64,000 nucleotides of DNA from Salinivibrio siamensis (GTDB taxonomy: Bacteria > Pseudomonadota > Gammaproteobacteria > Enterobacterales > Vibrionaceae), in NCBI RefSeq assembly GCF_001996005.1, contig NZ_MUFB01000002.1:146667-210666 (forward strand). The letters run 5' to 3'. This document shows positions 8,492 to 18,312 of this stretch, in pieces. Numbering within the stretch: the first letter of the stretch is position 1; each line of letters begins with the position of its first letter. The translations under genes and the position numbers were made by a program. The notes below the pieces were generated by a model. That model worked only from the letters and a program-made list of their open reading frames with translations. It had not been told where the DNA came from and ran no database searches.

Positions 8492-9769
8492 CTATTTCAC
8501 CGTCGCCAAGGCTTGTTCCAAGTCGGCAATGATGTCATCGATATGCTCAATGCCGACACAAAGACGGATCATCTCTGGTGTGACGCCGGCCGCGGCCTGC
8601 TCCTGCTCGTTTAACTGACGATGAGTGGTCGAAGCAGGATGACAAGCCAGCGATTTAGCATCACCGATATTCACTAAACGTTTAAACAGATTAAGCGCAT
8701 CATAAAATTTCACCCCTTCATCAAAGCCACCCTTTAAGCCGAATGACAGCAATGACGCGGGCAGCCCACCGCGTATCAGTGACTGGGCGCGGGTATAATG
8801 TGGGTGAGCGGACTGACCCGCGTAGTTCACCCACGCGACGGCGGGGTGTTGGGCAAGGTAATCGGCCACGGCTTTGGCGTTTTCGCAGTGGCGCTCCATC
8901 CGCAGACTTAAGGTTTCTAAGCCTTGCATCAACATAAAAGCATTCATCGGCGAGAGGGCTGCGCCACTGTTACGCAGCGGTACCGTACGTGCGCGGGCAA
9001 TAAATGCGGCTGGGCCAAAGGTCTCACTGTAAACCACGCCGTGATAGGCCGGCTCCGGTTGTGAGAATTGCGGGAAGCGGGCTTGATGTGCCACCCAGTC
9101 AAAGGTACCGCCATCGACAATCATGCCGCCAAGGGTGGTGCCATGGCCGCCAATGTATTTAGTCAGCGAGTGCACCACGATATCGGCGCCATGCTCAATG
9201 GGTTTACACAAAACGGGCGTAGCCACGGTATTGTCGACCACCAAAGGGATACCATGCGCGTGTGCGATTTTGGCAAAACCCGGTATATCCGCGATATTGC
9301 CAGCAGGGTTGCCAATCGACTCGCAATACACCGCTTTGGTGTTGTCATCGATCAGCGCCTCAATCGCACTGGCGTCGTCACTCGCGGCAAAACGCACCTC
9401 GATGCCTTGCTCGGGGAGCATGTGGGCAAACAAGGTATAGGTGCCACCATAAAGCTGTGGCGTGGCGACGATGTTGTCACCGGCCTTGGCAAGTGTTTGA
9501 ATCGCATAGGTGATGGCGGCTGCACCGGCACTGACGCAAAGCCCTGCTATACCCCCCTCTAATGCCGCCACCCGTTGTTCCAACACGTCGTTGGTCGGGT
9601 TCATGATCCGTGAGTAGATATTGCCTGGCACATCGAGGTTAAATAGATCAGCGCCGTGTTGGGCATTATCAAACTCGTAAGCGACGGTTTGATAGATAGG
9701 TGTCGCCACCGATTTGGTGGTGGGGTCGGTCTGGTAGCCGTGATGAATCGAGAGGGTTTCGTCTTTCAT
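8492..9769 (-). CDS. metY: O-acetylhomoserine (thiol)-lyase / sulfhydrylase
   Basis: PLP enzyme that makes homocysteine directly from O-acetylhomoserine and sulfide, bypassing cystathionine. The 425-residue product starts MKDETLSIHHGYQTDPTTKS, which is diagnostic for the long MetY type, and carries the Schiff-base lysine motif HSLTKYIGGHG near residue 210. The ATG at 9769 has an AAGGAATT ribosome site; an upstream in-frame start near 9982 would add residues unlike the family. A 6-bp hairpin (9791-9796 with 9803-9808) sits just before the ribosome site. I see no convincing met box in its 180-bp upstream region. It lies between ppc and aphA. Confidence 0.93.
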   Translation of the reverse strand: MKDETLSIHHGYQTDPTTKSVATPIYQTVAYEFDNAQHGADLFNLDVPGNIYSRIMNPTNDVLEQRVAALEGGIAGLCVSAGAAAITYAIQTLAKAGDNIVATPQLYGGTYTLFAHMLPEQGIEVRFAASDDASAIEALIDDNTKAVYCESIGNPAGNIADIPGFAKIAHAHGIPLVVDNTVATPVLCKPIEHGADIVVHSLTKYIGGHGTTLGGMIVDGGTFDWVAHQARFPQFSQPEPAYHGVVYSETFGPAAFIARARTVPLRNSGAALSPMNAFMLMQGLETLSLRMERHCENAKAVADYLAQHPAVAWVNYAGQSAHPHYTRAQSLIRGGLPASLLSFGLKGGFDEGVKFYDALNLFKRLVNIGDAKSLACHPASTTHRQLNEQEQAAAGVTPEMIRLCVGIEHIDDIIADLEQALATVK

Positions 9770-9912
9770 GGCAATTCCTTTGCGTTGTTGGGTCGCGTCA
9801 GTGCGACCTTCAATAGTAATAATATTATCAATGCAACAGCAAGCATTCGCTGACGCTTTAGCTAAAAAAAACGAGCAGCGGTTGCCGTGACACGACAAAT
9901 CGATACGGAAAC

Positions 9913-9940
9913 AAAAAAGCCGTACCCTGAGGTACGGCTT
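9913..9940 (-). terminator. Terminator of ppc
   Basis: Perfect 10-bp stem AAGCCGTACC/GGTACGGCTT around a 4-nt loop; read leftward it ends in six T residues. It separates ppc from metY. Confidence 0.9.
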
Positions 9941-9953
9941 GGTACTCGGTGAT

Positions 9954-12587
9954 TTAACCGGTATTACGTAGGCCGGCGGCAATCCCCGCGATGGAAATCA
10001 TCAAGGCATCGTCGAGTGATTGGTCCGGATCCTCTTGCTGACGCGTGCGGTATAACAGTTCGGCTTGCAGCATGTTGAGCGGCTCGACATAAATATTACG
10101 TAAGCGAATCGCTTCAGCCCCCCACGGATTTTGCTCCATCAGGTTATCGCTGTTTTCCACCGCCAGCACCACCTGAATATCTTGGCGTAATTGCTCACGC
10201 AAGGATTCACCTAGCGGCCAGAGGCTTTCATCGACCAAGCGCTGATCATAGTACTTGGCAATGTCTAGGTTGGTTTTGGTAAACACCATTTCCAGCATCC
10301 CGAGACGGGTGGAGAAAAACGGCCATTCGCGGCACATTTCTTCCAGCTGGGCTTTGTGGCCCTTTGCAATGGCGTGATCGATCGCTTGTCCAGCCCCCAG
10401 CCAAGCCGGTAGCAATAAACGGTTTTGACTCCAGGCGAAAATCCAAGGAATCGCGCGCAAGCTTTCCACACCGCCGTTGGGGTTGCGTTTAGAAGGGCGC
10501 GACCCCAGTGGTAGTTTGCCTAATTCAAGCTCAGGGGTGGTGGAGCGGAAGTAAGGCACAAATTGCTCATGGCCGCGCACCACATCGCGGTAGGCTTGGC
10601 AGGAGATGTCACTCAAGGTGTCCATCAGCTGTCGCCATTCCTGCTTAGGCTCGGGCGGTGGCAGCAAGTTCGCTTCCAAAATCGCGCTGGTATACAGGTT
10701 TAAGCTGTTAACGGCGACACCAGGCAGCCCCAATTTAAAGCGGATCATCTCGCCTTGTTCGGTCACGCGTAGGCCACCTTTTAGGCTGCGAGGTGGCTGT
10801 GAGAGCAAGGCGGCGTGGGCAGGGGCACCTCCCCGGCCAACCGTCCCGCCACGGCCATGGAAAAGGGTGAGATTAACCCCTTGTTCATCACACAAATTGA
10901 CCAAGGCTTCCATGGCGCGATATTGCGCCCAACCCGCGGACATGACTCCAGCATCTTTGGCGGAGTCCGAGTAACCGATCATCACCATTTGGAAGTTCTG
11001 GGTAAAGCCTCGGTACCAATCAATGGCCAGCAGCTCACCAATCACCGCCTCGGCATTGTTCAGATCGTCCAGGGTTTCGAATAATGGACACACATCCATG
11101 CGGAATGGACAGCCAGCTTCTTTTAGCAATAAATGCACGGCCAGCACGTCGGAAGCGGTGCGAGCCATCGAAATGACGTAGGCGCCCAAGGCTTCACGCG
11201 GCTGTTCGGCGATCACTCGGCAAGTGTCGATCACTTCTTGTACCTCAGGCGAGGGTGACCAATCACGTGGCAACAACGGACGCTTAGACGCCAGCTCGCG
11301 AGTCAGGAAGGCTTGCTTGTCTTGCTCGCTCCATTGGGCGTAATCGCCCATCCCCAAATAACGGGTTACTTCTGAGAGCACATCGGCATGGCGGGTACTT
11401 TCTTGGCGAATATCGAGCTTGATCAGGTGCACGCCAAAGCATTGCACGCAGCGAAGTAGGTCAAGCAACTTGCCGTCGGCAATAATGCCCATGCCACATT
11501 GATGGAGAGACTGGTAACACGCCAGTAATGGTTGCCACAATTGCTGGGTGTCGGTCAGGATACCTTGTGATGAGGCGCGTTCGCCTTTCAGTTTGGCATC
11601 CAAGTAGTTCAAGGTGTGGGTCAGCTGACTGCGCATGGTTTTGAGGATAGCGCGATACGGCTCGTGCGCCTCGCCGGCCATTTCACGCACTGTGTCATCA
11701 CACTGTGTCATTGACAGTTCACTGATCAAATCCTGCACATCGCGCAAATACAAATCCGCTGCTTTCCAGCGTGATAACAGCATCACTTCACGGGTAACCT
11801 CGCTGGTAACATACGGGTTACCGTCGCGGTCGCCGCCCATCCAAGAGGAAATTTGTACCGGTTTGGCATCAATGGGTAAGTTGATATCGAGATGGCTTTC
11901 AAGCTGCTGATCAAATTGGCGTAAAAACGCCGGTACTGCTTGCCACAGTGAATTTTCAATCACCGCGAAGCCCCATTTGGCTTCATCAAGTGGGGTAGGT
12001 CGCTCTTGGCGGATCACATCGGTGTGCCATGCTTGTGCAATCAACTGCTCAAGACGTTTCTCTGTTTTGGCACGCTCTGCCGCCCCCAAATGTTCACTGA
12101 GCTCTAACTTCGATAAGCACTTATTAATCTGCACCAAGTTATGAATGGTGGTGCGGCGTGCGATTTCGGTCGGGTGAGCGGTCAGCACTAACTCAATTTT
12201 TAAATCGGCGATCGCTTGTTGCGCGTCATTGGCATCAATCTCACCTTGGCTGACACGGCGGAGTAAATCGTCGATAGCGTCCGGGCTGCACTCCAACGCG
12301 TCGCATTGACGCGAGACGGTGTGATATTGCTCGGCGATATTAGTCAGATTCAAAAATTGGCTAAAGGCGCGGGCGACCGGAAGCAGTTGGTCAGCCGGCA
12401 AGTTTTGCAGCACGGTTTTCAGCTTAGCATGATCGTCCTGATTGCCAGCGGCAGCCGATTTTGAGAGCTGACGAATTTCCTCAACTTTTTCTAAGAGTGC
12501 TGGACCATGGGCATCTTGGATGGTGTTACCCAGCAGACGGCCAAGCATACTGACATTGCTTTTTAAGGCAGAGTACTTTTCGTTCAT
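9954..12587 (-). CDS. ppc: Phosphoenolpyruvate carboxylase
   Basis: Anaplerotic enzyme that adds bicarbonate to PEP to form oxaloacetate. The 877-residue protein starts [20 protein letters not shown], has the catalytic His region [13 protein letters not shown] near residue 138, the second active-site region [10 protein letters not shown] near 545, the glycine-rich [12 protein letters not shown] near 580, and the conserved C-terminal [14 protein letters not shown]. The ATG at 12587 gives the family length; an upstream in-frame start adds seven residues without homology. It faces away from the arg operon across 529 bp. Confidence 0.97.
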   Translation of the reverse strand: MNEKYSALKSNVSMLGRLLGNTIQDAHGPALLEKVEEIRQLSKSAAAGNQDDHAKLKTVLQNLPADQLLPVARAFSQFLNLTNIAEQYHTVSRQCDALECSPDAIDDLLRRVSQGEIDANDAQQAIADLKIELVLTAHPTEIARRTTIHNLVQINKCLSKLELSEHLGAAERAKTEKRLEQLIAQAWHTDVIRQERPTPLDEAKWGFAVIENSLWQAVPAFLRQFDQQLESHLDINLPIDAKPVQISSWMGGDRDGNPYVTSEVTREVMLLSRWKAADLYLRDVQDLISELSMTQCDDTVREMAGEAHEPYRAILKTMRSQLTHTLNYLDAKLKGERASSQGILTDTQQLWQPLLACYQSLHQCGMGIIADGKLLDLLRCVQCFGVHLIKLDIRQESTRHADVLSEVTRYLGMGDYAQWSEQDKQAFLTRELASKRPLLPRDWSPSPEVQEVIDTCRVIAEQPREALGAYVISMARTASDVLAVHLLLKEAGCPFRMDVCPLFETLDDLNNAEAVIGELLAIDWYRGFTQNFQMVMIGYSDSAKDAGVMSAGWAQYRAMEALVNLCDEQGVNLTLFHGRGGTVGRGGAPAHAALLSQPPRSLKGGLRVTEQGEMIRFKLGLPGVAVNSLNLYTSAILEANLLPPPEPKQEWRQLMDTLSDISCQAYRDVVRGHEQFVPYFRSTTPELELGKLPLGSRPSKRNPNGGVESLRAIPWIFAWSQNRLLLPAWLGAGQAIDHAIAKGHKAQLEEMCREWPFFSTRLGMLEMVFTKTNLDIAKYYDQRLVDESLWPLGESLREQLRQDIQVVLAVENSDNLMEQNPWGAEAIRLRNIYVEPLNMLQAELLYRTRQQEDPDQSLDDALMISIAGIAAGLRNTG

Positions 12588-12731
12588 AGCGTATCCATTC
12601 TGTAACAAAGTTACATCCTACTGTGACTGTAAAGAACCAATCTAGCGAATATTGCGCGATCGGGTCAACTTAACCGCAAATTAGCGCGAAAACTGGCCGC
12701 CGGATTTGATGCTTATCATAGAGCTACCCCA

Positions 12732-12756
12732 AAAGCTGAAAAAAAGTTTCAGCTTT
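12732..12756. repeat. Perfect 10-bp inverted repeat upstream of ppc
   Basis: AAAGCTGAAA (12732-12741) pairs with TTTCAGCTTT (12747-12756) across a 5-nt loop. Read leftward only four T residues follow before a G run, so it is at best a weak terminator. It lies 145 bp upstream of ppc. Function unknown. Confidence 0.55.
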
Positions 12757-12796
12757 CAGGTTTGCCATCCTCCCGAGGGCTTCTCCGCGCCCGCTA

Positions 12797-12824
12797 TATC
12801 GCGACTTTCTCGTGAATCGCGATA
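12797..12824. repeat. Perfect 8-bp inverted repeat in the ppc-argC gap
   Basis: TATCGCGA (12797-12804) pairs with TCGCGATA (12817-12824) across 12 nt. Spacing and symmetry suit an operator for a dimeric regulator, but no factor can be named. Confidence 0.45.
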
Positions 12825-12930
12825 GGGTGATTTGCATGATTAGATAGAATTATTGCTCTATTATGAATGAATAGACATAAAAAGTGACTTTTTACGCTTT
12901 TAGGGCTTGACGTCCAAACGGGAATACGAT

Positions 12931-12969
12931 AAAAAATAACCATTCACTATTTATGAATAAAAATATTTT
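12931..12969 (+). promoter_or_regulatory. Pair of ARG boxes (ArgR operator) of argCBGH
   Basis: Two 18-bp boxes are separated by exactly 3 bp, the architecture recognised by the ArgR hexamer. Box 1 (12931-12948) has a perfect right half ATTCA; box 2 (12952-12969) has a perfect left half TGAAT followed by AAAA. The outer halves are degenerate. A further TGAAT half-site lies at 12864-12868. The sites end 147 bp before argC. Confidence 0.6.
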
Positions 12970-12982
12970 TGAGAGTTGACCC

Positions 12983-13033
12983 ATGATGCCACTCGCCACC
13001 ACATACAACGCCCTTTCTGCTCGACGACGCTAG
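12983..13033 (+). CDS. Possible arginine leader peptide upstream of argC
   Basis: A 16-codon frame encodes MMPLATTYNALSARRR and then stops with TAG; the last three codons are CGA CGA CGC. GAGAG at 12971-12975 is a plausible ribosome site, and the frame starts 14 bp after the ARG boxes. Downstream are two hairpins: GCGTGGC/GCTACGC (13042-13060) and TGCTGC/GCAGCA (13072-13086). TAGCC at the stop codon (13031-13035) could instead pair with GGCTA in the first hairpin. Three arginine codons before a stop ahead of an arginine operon resemble an attenuation or stalling leader, but neither hairpin has a T-tract. This may be chance; frames this short are common. Confidence 0.35.
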   Translation: MMPLATTYNALSARRR

Positions 13034-13116
13034 CCTGCCTTGCGTGGCTATTGGCTACGCCCTCGATACTCTGCTGCCCCGCAGCACACCGTAAACACCC
13101 ATAAAGAGAGACACCC

Positions 13117-14127
13117 ATGACACGTAACACCATTATTGTCGGTGCCAGTGGCTACACAGGAGCCGAGCTTGTCGCCCTTGTCCATCGCCATCCGCAACTG
13201 CACTTGGCCGGTTTATATGTCTCGGCAGGCAGTGAAGACGCCAACCGCCCCGTGAGCGCGTTGCACGGCCAATTGCGTGGTGTAGTGGATATGCCACTGA
13301 TGCCTTTGACCTCGCCACAGGATGTGGCCAAGCAAGCCGATGTAGTGTTTTTAGCCACTGCGCATGCGGTTAGTCATGAATTAGCGCCGATTTTTCTGGC
13401 TCAAGGTTGCGTGGTGTTTGATTTGTCGGGGGCGTATCGGGTCAATCAAGCGGATTTTTATCCTACCCATTACGGCTTTTCGCACCAGTCACCGGCATGG
13501 CTGGCGCAAGCTGTGTATGGCTTGGCGGAGTGGCAACAGGAAGCATTATCTGCAGCGCAGCTGGTCGCCGTGCCGGGATGTTACCCGACCGCCAGCCAAT
13601 TAGCGCTCAAACCTGTGCTGGATGCAGGCTTGTTGGATAAACAAATGTGGCCGGTGATCAATGCCACCAGTGGCGTAACGGGCGCGGGGCGCAAAGCGAG
13701 CCTGACCAACAGTTTTTGCGAAGTGAGCTTGCATGCCTACGGGGTGTTTTCTCACCGTCATCAGCCAGAGATTGCTGCACACCTAGATACGCCGGTGATT
13801 TTCACCCCACACCTTGGCAGTTACAAACGCGGCATTCTTGCCACCATTACCGCCAAATTAGCGCCAGGTGCTAGTGAGGCCGAGGTGGGGCAGGTACTGA
13901 ACCAGGCTTATCAGGATGCGCCGCTGGTACGGGTACTTCCTGCCGGTGAGGTGGCCAAGCTGCAAGCGGTGCAACATACCGGCTTTTGCGATATTGGCTA
14001 TCAGGTCGCGGATGGGCATCTGATCCTTACCAGTGCGATCGATAACTTACTTAAAGGCGCGGCCAGCCAAGCCGTGCAGTGTTTAAACCTTAAGTTTGGC
14101 TTTGCCGAAACCACAGCGATTGTCTAG
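13117..14127 (+). CDS. argC: N-acetyl-gamma-glutamyl-phosphate reductase
   Basis: NADPH-dependent third step of the acetylated ornithine pathway, reducing N-acetylglutamyl phosphate to the semialdehyde. The 336-residue product starts [17 protein letters not shown] (nucleotide-binding Rossmann motif) and has the catalytic cysteine in [14 protein letters not shown] near residue 155, then [18 protein letters not shown] precedes the ATG. First gene of argC-argB-argG-argH; the gap to argB is 9 bp, so they are co-transcribed, probably repressed by ArgR. Confidence 0.97.
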   Translation: MTRNTIIVGASGYTGAELVALVHRHPQLHLAGLYVSAGSEDANRPVSALHGQLRGVVDMPLMPLTSPQDVAKQADVVFLATAHAVSHELAPIFLAQGCVVFDLSGAYRVNQADFYPTHYGFSHQSPAWLAQAVYGLAEWQQEALSAAQLVAVPGCYPTASQLALKPVLDAGLLDKQMWPVINATSGVTGAGRKASLTNSFCEVSLHAYGVFSHRHQPEIAAHLDTPVIFTPHLGSYKRGILATITAKLAPGASEAEVGQVLNQAYQDAPLVRVLPAGEVAKLQAVQHTGFCDIGYQVADGHLILTSAIDNLLKGAASQAVQCLNLKFGFAETTAIV

Positions 14128-14136
14128 GAGAAACGG

Positions 14137-14916
14137 ATGAAAACGCCATTAGTGATTAAATTAGGCGGCGCAGCACTGAGCTGCAGCGAGACCCTCGCCA
14201 AGGTTTTCGGCGCGATGAACACCTATCGCAGTGAGGCTGAGCGGCCGCTAGTGCTGGTGCACGGTGGCGGCTATTTGGTCGATGATCTACTTAAAAAGCT
14301 CAGTCTCACCAGTGTAAAAAAACAAGGCTTACGGGTCACGCCAGTCGACCAGATTGATTATGTCACCGGTGCCCTCGCCGGCACGGCCAATAAGCTGCTG
14401 TTAGCTGAGGCGCGTAAGGCGAAGATTAAAAGCTGCGGCTTGAGCTTGGCCGATGGTGGCTTGTGTCAGGTCAGCCAGCTGGACCCTGAACTGGGGGCAG
14501 TGGGGGAAGCCAGCGCCGGTGATCCGAGTCTGCTGCAAGCGGTACTGGCCGCGGATTGTGTTCCTATTATTAGCTCGATTGGCATCAGTGACCAAGGTGA
14601 GCTGATGAACGTCAATGCCGACCAAGCGGCGGTAGCGGTCGCAACCACTCTCGGGGCGGAGCTGGTATTGCTGTCGGATGTCAGCGGCGTATTAGACGGC
14701 AAAGGACACTTGCTGCCTTGCCTCACCGAGTTAGATGCGCAGCACTTAATGGAAAAAGGGGTGATCACCGATGGCATGGTGGTCAAGGTCAACGCGGCGT
14801 TTGCCGCTGCCCGTGAACTGGGTAAACCGGTTGAGATTGCCACCTGGCGTTACCCAGAAAAACTCACGCAATTATTCGATGGCCAGCAAATCGGCACCCG
14901 GTTTAGCGCCAGTTAA
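14137..14916 (+). CDS. argB: Acetylglutamate kinase
   Basis: Phosphorylates N-acetylglutamate, the second step to ornithine. The 259-residue amino-acid-kinase-fold protein begins with VIKLGGAAL, has the substrate loop [13 protein letters not shown] near residue 45 and [12 protein letters not shown] near 160, and matches the length of the E. coli enzyme, which is the type not feedback-inhibited by arginine. Second gene of the arg operon. A short hairpin (CGACG/CGTCG, 14934-14947) lies in the 54-bp gap before argG. Confidence 0.96.
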   Translation: MKTPLVIKLGGAALSCSETLAKVFGAMNTYRSEAERPLVLVHGGGYLVDDLLKKLSLTSVKKQGLRVTPVDQIDYVTGALAGTANKLLLAEARKAKIKSCGLSLADGGLCQVSQLDPELGAVGEASAGDPSLLQAVLAADCVPIISSIGISDQGELMNVNADQAAVAVATTLGAELVLLSDVSGVLDGKGHLLPCLTELDAQHLMEKGVITDGMVVKVNAAFAAARELGKPVEIATWRYPEKLTQLFDGQQIGTRFSAS

Positions 14917-14970
14917 TTAGACGTATAACGACGCGACGAAACCGTCGATTTAGGATTTAAGGAGAGCAAG

Positions 14971-16182
14971 ATGAGTAAGGTAAATAAAGTTGTACTGGCC
15001 TATTCGGGTGGATTGGATACTTCGGCCATCATTCCATGGCTAAAAGAAAACTATGACTGTGAAGTGGTGGCCTTTGTCGCTGACGTGGGTCAAGGCGAAC
15101 AAGAGCTCGAAGGCATTGAGCAAAAAGCACTTGCCTCGGGGGCATCACAGTGTTTTATCGCCGATCTGAAACACGAAATGGTGGCGGAGTATATTTACCC
15201 CAGCCTGAAAACCGGTGCGGTGTATGAAGGCAAGTATCTACTGGGCACCTCGATGGCACGTCCTATCATTGCCAAAGCGCAGGTCGAATGTGCCCTTGAG
15301 GTCGGGGCGGATGCACTTTGCCACGGCTGTACCGGCAAGGGGAACGATCAAGTCCGTTTTGAGAGCACATTCTCCGCGCTGGCGCCGCAACTGAAAGTGA
15401 TTGCGCCGTGGCGGGAGTGGGATCTTACCAGTCGTGAAGCCTTGCTCGATTACTTGGCCGCCCGTGACATTCCTTGTACGGCGAGCCTTGAGAAAATTTA
15501 TTCACGTGATGCCAATGCTTGGCACGTTTCTACCGAAGGTGGTGTCCTGGAAGATACTTGGACCGCGGCCAATCAAGATTGCTGGGTATGGACCGTCGCA
15601 CCAGAAGAGGCGCCCAATACGCCCGAGTTTGTCACCTTGGGAGTACAAAGCGGGGAAGTGGTCTCGGTCGATGGTGAGTCCATGTCGCCTTATGACGTGC
15701 TGACGCTGCTGAACGACAAAGGCGCCCAACATGGTGTGGGACGGATTGATATTGTTGAGAACCGTTTGGTGGGGATGAAATCCCGCGGCTGCTATGAAAC
15801 CCCGGGTGGCACCATCATCATGGAAGCGCTGCGTGGCGTTGAGCAATTGGTGCTGGATAAAGAGAGTTATCAGTTCCGTGAGGAGCTCGGTTTAAAAGCG
15901 TCTCACCTGATTTATGATGGGCGTTGGTTTACCCCGCTTTGCCAGTCGATTGTTGCCGCGGCCAATTCTCTTGCCGCGCCGGTAACGGGCGAGGTGGTGA
16001 TCAAACTCTATAAAGGCCAAGCGACTGTAATCCAAAAGCGTTCAACCAATAGCCTGTACTCGGAAGACTTTGCCACCTTTGGTGATGACGATGTCTACGA
16101 TCACAGCCATGCCGAAGGCTTTATCCGTTTGTATTCGCTGTCGAGCCGGATTCGGACGCTGAACAAACAAAAACAATCCTAA
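14971..16182 (+). CDS. argG: Argininosuccinate synthase
   Basis: ATP-dependent ligation of citrulline and aspartate. The 403-residue protein has the PP-loop [12 protein letters not shown] at residues 10-21, [11 protein letters not shown] near 90, [15 protein letters not shown] near 117 and [13 protein letters not shown] near 270. This is the compact ~400-residue type, not the longer E. coli-type enzyme. Ribosome site AAGGAGAGC. It lies inside the operon between argB and argH, the usual Vibrio order; argF (ornithine carbamoyltransferase) is not in this window. Confidence 0.97.
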   Translation: MSKVNKVVLAYSGGLDTSAIIPWLKENYDCEVVAFVADVGQGEQELEGIEQKALASGASQCFIADLKHEMVAEYIYPSLKTGAVYEGKYLLGTSMARPIIAKAQVECALEVGADALCHGCTGKGNDQVRFESTFSALAPQLKVIAPWREWDLTSREALLDYLAARDIPCTASLEKIYSRDANAWHVSTEGGVLEDTWTAANQDCWVWTVAPEEAPNTPEFVTLGVQSGEVVSVDGESMSPYDVLTLLNDKGAQHGVGRIDIVENRLVGMKSRGCYETPGGTIIMEALRGVEQLVLDKESYQFREELGLKASHLIYDGRWFTPLCQSIVAAANSLAAPVTGEVVIKLYKGQATVIQKRSTNSLYSEDFATFGDDDVYDHSHAEGFIRLYSLSSRIRTLNKQKQS

Positions 16183-16217
16183 TTAAAAAAGTATCGTGAG
16201 CAGTAAGGAGAGACAGC

Positions 16218-18098
16218 ATGGCATTATGGGGCGGACGCTTTAGTCAGGCAGCAGACAAACGGTTTCAAGCGTTTAACGATTCACTGCGCTTTGACTATCG
16301 CTTAGCAGAGCAAGACATTGTGGGCTCCATTGCTTGGTCCAAAGCCTTGCGCTCGGTGGGCGTGCTGAGTGATGACGAGCAACAGCAATTGGAGCTCGCG
16401 CTCAATGAACTCAAGCTGTCGGTGATGGAAAACCCGAAGCAAATCTTACGCTCAGAGGCCGAAGACATTCACAGCTGGGTCGAGCAGCAACTGATCGACA
16501 AAGTCGGGGATTTGGGCAAAAAGCTGCACACCGGACGCTCGCGTAACGATCAGGTCGCCACGGATCTCAAGCTCTGGTGTCGCCAACAAGGCCAGCAAAT
16601 CTTGCTATCTCTCGACAAGCTTCAGCAGCAGCTGGTGGATGTGGCCAGCCAACACCATGATACCGTGCTGCCCGGCTATACCCACTTGCAGCGTGCGCAG
16701 CCAGTGACCTTTGCCCATTGGTGTTTGGCCTATCTGGAGATGTTTGAGCGCGACACCACCCGCTTACAAGATGCGCTTAATCGTCTGGATGCCTGTCCGT
16801 TAGGATCTGGGGCGCTGGCAGGCACGGCGTATCCGATTGATCGCGATGCCTTGGCACAACAACTGGGCTTTGAACGGGCCACCCGTAACAGCCTTGACTC
16901 AGTCTCGGACCGTGATCATGTGATGGAGATGCTGTCTGCGGCGTCGATATCAATGCTGCATTTATCACGGATGGCCGAAGATATGATCTTCTATAACTCG
17001 GGCGAATCCGGGTTTATCGAGCTGGCCGATACGGTGACGTCAGGCTCCTCGCTGATGCCACAAAAGAAAAACCCCGATGCGCTAGAGCTTATCCGCGGTA
17101 AAACCGGCCGCGTCTATGGCACCTTGTCGGCGATGATGATGACGGTGAAAGCCTTGCCTCTGGCCTATAACAAGGATATGCAAGAAGATAAGGAAGGGCT
17201 CTTCGATGCCATGGACACTTGGCATGATTGCTTGGATATGGCCGCCTTGTGTTTTGAAGGTATCACCATTCACAAAGATAAAACCTTGCAGGCGGCGCAG
17301 CAAGGTCATGCCAACGCCACCGAGCTCGCGGATTATTTGGTGAGCAAAGGGATCCCGTTCCGTGAAGCACACCATATTGTGGGCGTGGCGGTGGTATCCG
17401 CCATTGAGCAAGGTTGTGCATTAGAAGCGCTGCCGCTTGCCACCTTGCAGCAATTCTCACCAGTGATTGAAGACGATGTGTATGCGATGCTCACGATCGA
17501 ATCTTGCTTGGCCCAACGTCGGGCGCTGGGTGGGGTAGCGCCTGAACAGGTCAGCTTTGCCATTCAAGAGGCGCAAAAGCGTTTAGATAAGCGCTTTACC
17601 CCCAAAGTCACGGTGCGCTCGGCAAGGCTCACCGACCTCGATACCATCGAAGGCATGGTGGTGTATTGGGCGAAATTGGGGGAGAACTTACCTCGTGATC
17701 GCCATGAATTGGTGCGTAATATCGGCCTATTTGCGGTATCCGAGCACCAAGGGGATCTCACCGGCTGCGGCTCGCTCTATATTTACGACTCAGGGCTGGC
17801 AGAAATTCGTTCTTTAGGCATCGAGGCTGGCTGGCAGCGCCAAGGTCACGGTACGGCGCTGATGATGCACTTGATTAAAAAAGCCAAGCAAATGGCGATT
17901 GAGCAAGTCTTTGTCCTCACCCGGGTGCCCGAGTTTTTCACTCAATTAGGCTTTACCCCGGTATCGAAATCGCAACTGCCTGAGAAAGTGATGAAAGATT
18001 GTGAAATCTGTCCGCGCTTCCACGCCTGTGACGAAGTGGCACTGACCTATAACATTGCCGGGCCAGCCACGATCTCGACCTTCTCTACGCTGGAGTAG
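16218..18098 (+). CDS. argH: Argininosuccinate lyase fused to an N-acetylglutamate synthase-like GNAT domain, ArgH(A)
   Basis: Residues 1 to about 455 are a complete argininosuccinate lyase ([13 protein letters not shown] at the start; signature [15 protein letters not shown] near residue 275), which splits argininosuccinate into arginine and fumarate. From about residue 463 a GNAT acetyltransferase domain follows, with [20 protein letters not shown] as the acetyl-CoA-binding motif and a Cys-containing segment [12 protein letters not shown] near the end. This fusion is known from Vibrio and Moritella as ArgH(A), where the tail can supply acetylglutamate synthase activity (ArgA). Last gene of the operon, followed by a terminator. 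The fused domain thus feeds the first step of the pathway that the same operon completes. Confidence 0.95.
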   Translation: MALWGGRFSQAADKRFQAFNDSLRFDYRLAEQDIVGSIAWSKALRSVGVLSDDEQQQLELALNELKLSVMENPKQILRSEAEDIHSWVEQQLIDKVGDLGKKLHTGRSRNDQVATDLKLWCRQQGQQILLSLDKLQQQLVDVASQHHDTVLPGYTHLQRAQPVTFAHWCLAYLEMFERDTTRLQDALNRLDACPLGSGALAGTAYPIDRDALAQQLGFERATRNSLDSVSDRDHVMEMLSAASISMLHLSRMAEDMIFYNSGESGFIELADTVTSGSSLMPQKKNPDALELIRGKTGRVYGTLSAMMMTVKALPLAYNKDMQEDKEGLFDAMDTWHDCLDMAALCFEGITIHKDKTLQAAQQGHANATELADYLVSKGIPFREAHHIVGVAVVSAIEQGCALEALPLATLQQFSPVIEDDVYAMLTIESCLAQRRALGGVAPEQVSFAIQEAQKRLDKRFTPKVTVRSARLTDLDTIEGMVVYWAKLGENLPRDRHELVRNIGLFAVSEHQGDLTGCGSLYIYDSGLAEIRSLGIEAGWQRQGHGTALMMHLIKKAKQMAIEQVFVLTRVPEFFTQLGFTPVSKSQLPEKVMKDCEICPRFHACDEVALTYNIAGPATISTFSTLE

Positions 18099-18149
18099 GG
18101 TGACATCGTCTATTGCCTGACGATATCAGCGTCGTCGTTATCTCTCCTT

Positions 18150-18182
18150 AAGGCTGCGTGCTGACTAAGTCGCAGCTTTTTT
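18150..18182 (+). terminator. Terminator of argCBGH
   Basis: 9-bp stem (18150-18158 with 18171-18179, one G-T pair) and a six-T run, about 50 nt after the argH stop. Confidence 0.85.
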
Positions 18183-18243
18183 GTGTCCTCGTCATAAAAA
18201 ATTCATCAAAATTAGCTGCTTACAAATTGTTACATTGTACGGT

Positions 18244-18265
18244 TTGTCACAGAAGCGTCACGCGC
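18244..18265 (+). promoter_or_regulatory. Candidate Pho box upstream of phoA
   Basis: TTGTCACAGAA and GCGTCACGCGC form two direct 11-bp units with the GTCA core repeated at 11-bp spacing, as in PhoB boxes. They lie about 50 bp before phoA. A looser related unit TTGTTACATTG is at 18228-18238. The match is moderate. Confidence 0.45.
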
Positions 18266-18312
18266 AATGACCATCATGCCCGCGTTTTCTCGTTAATAAT
18301 GGAGATTTTGTG

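Larger units (their letters stand above)
12588..13116. other. 529-bp ppc-argC divergent regulatory gap; argE absent
   Basis: This gap holds the ppc promoter region, two inverted repeats, a candidate ArgR operator and a possible leader peptide. In E. coli, argE occupies this position, divergent from argCBH and next to ppc. I find no argE frame or recognisable remnant here in any frame. Confidence 0.7.

Noticed and set aside
9068..9562. 164-codon plus-strand frame
   Set aside because: It lies fully inside metY on the opposite strand and has no family likeness.
12732..12756. Inverted repeat considered as a standard terminator
   Set aside because: Only four T residues follow on the leftward side and none on the other; kept as a repeat only.
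12951..13133. 60-codon minus-strand frame in the ppc-argC gap
   Set aside because: No recognisable protein, and it overlaps the ARG boxes and the argC ribosome site.
14919..14926. Single met-box-like AGACGTAT between argB and argG
   Set aside because: MetJ needs at least two adjacent boxes; neighbouring 8-mers do not match, and the genes are arginine genes.
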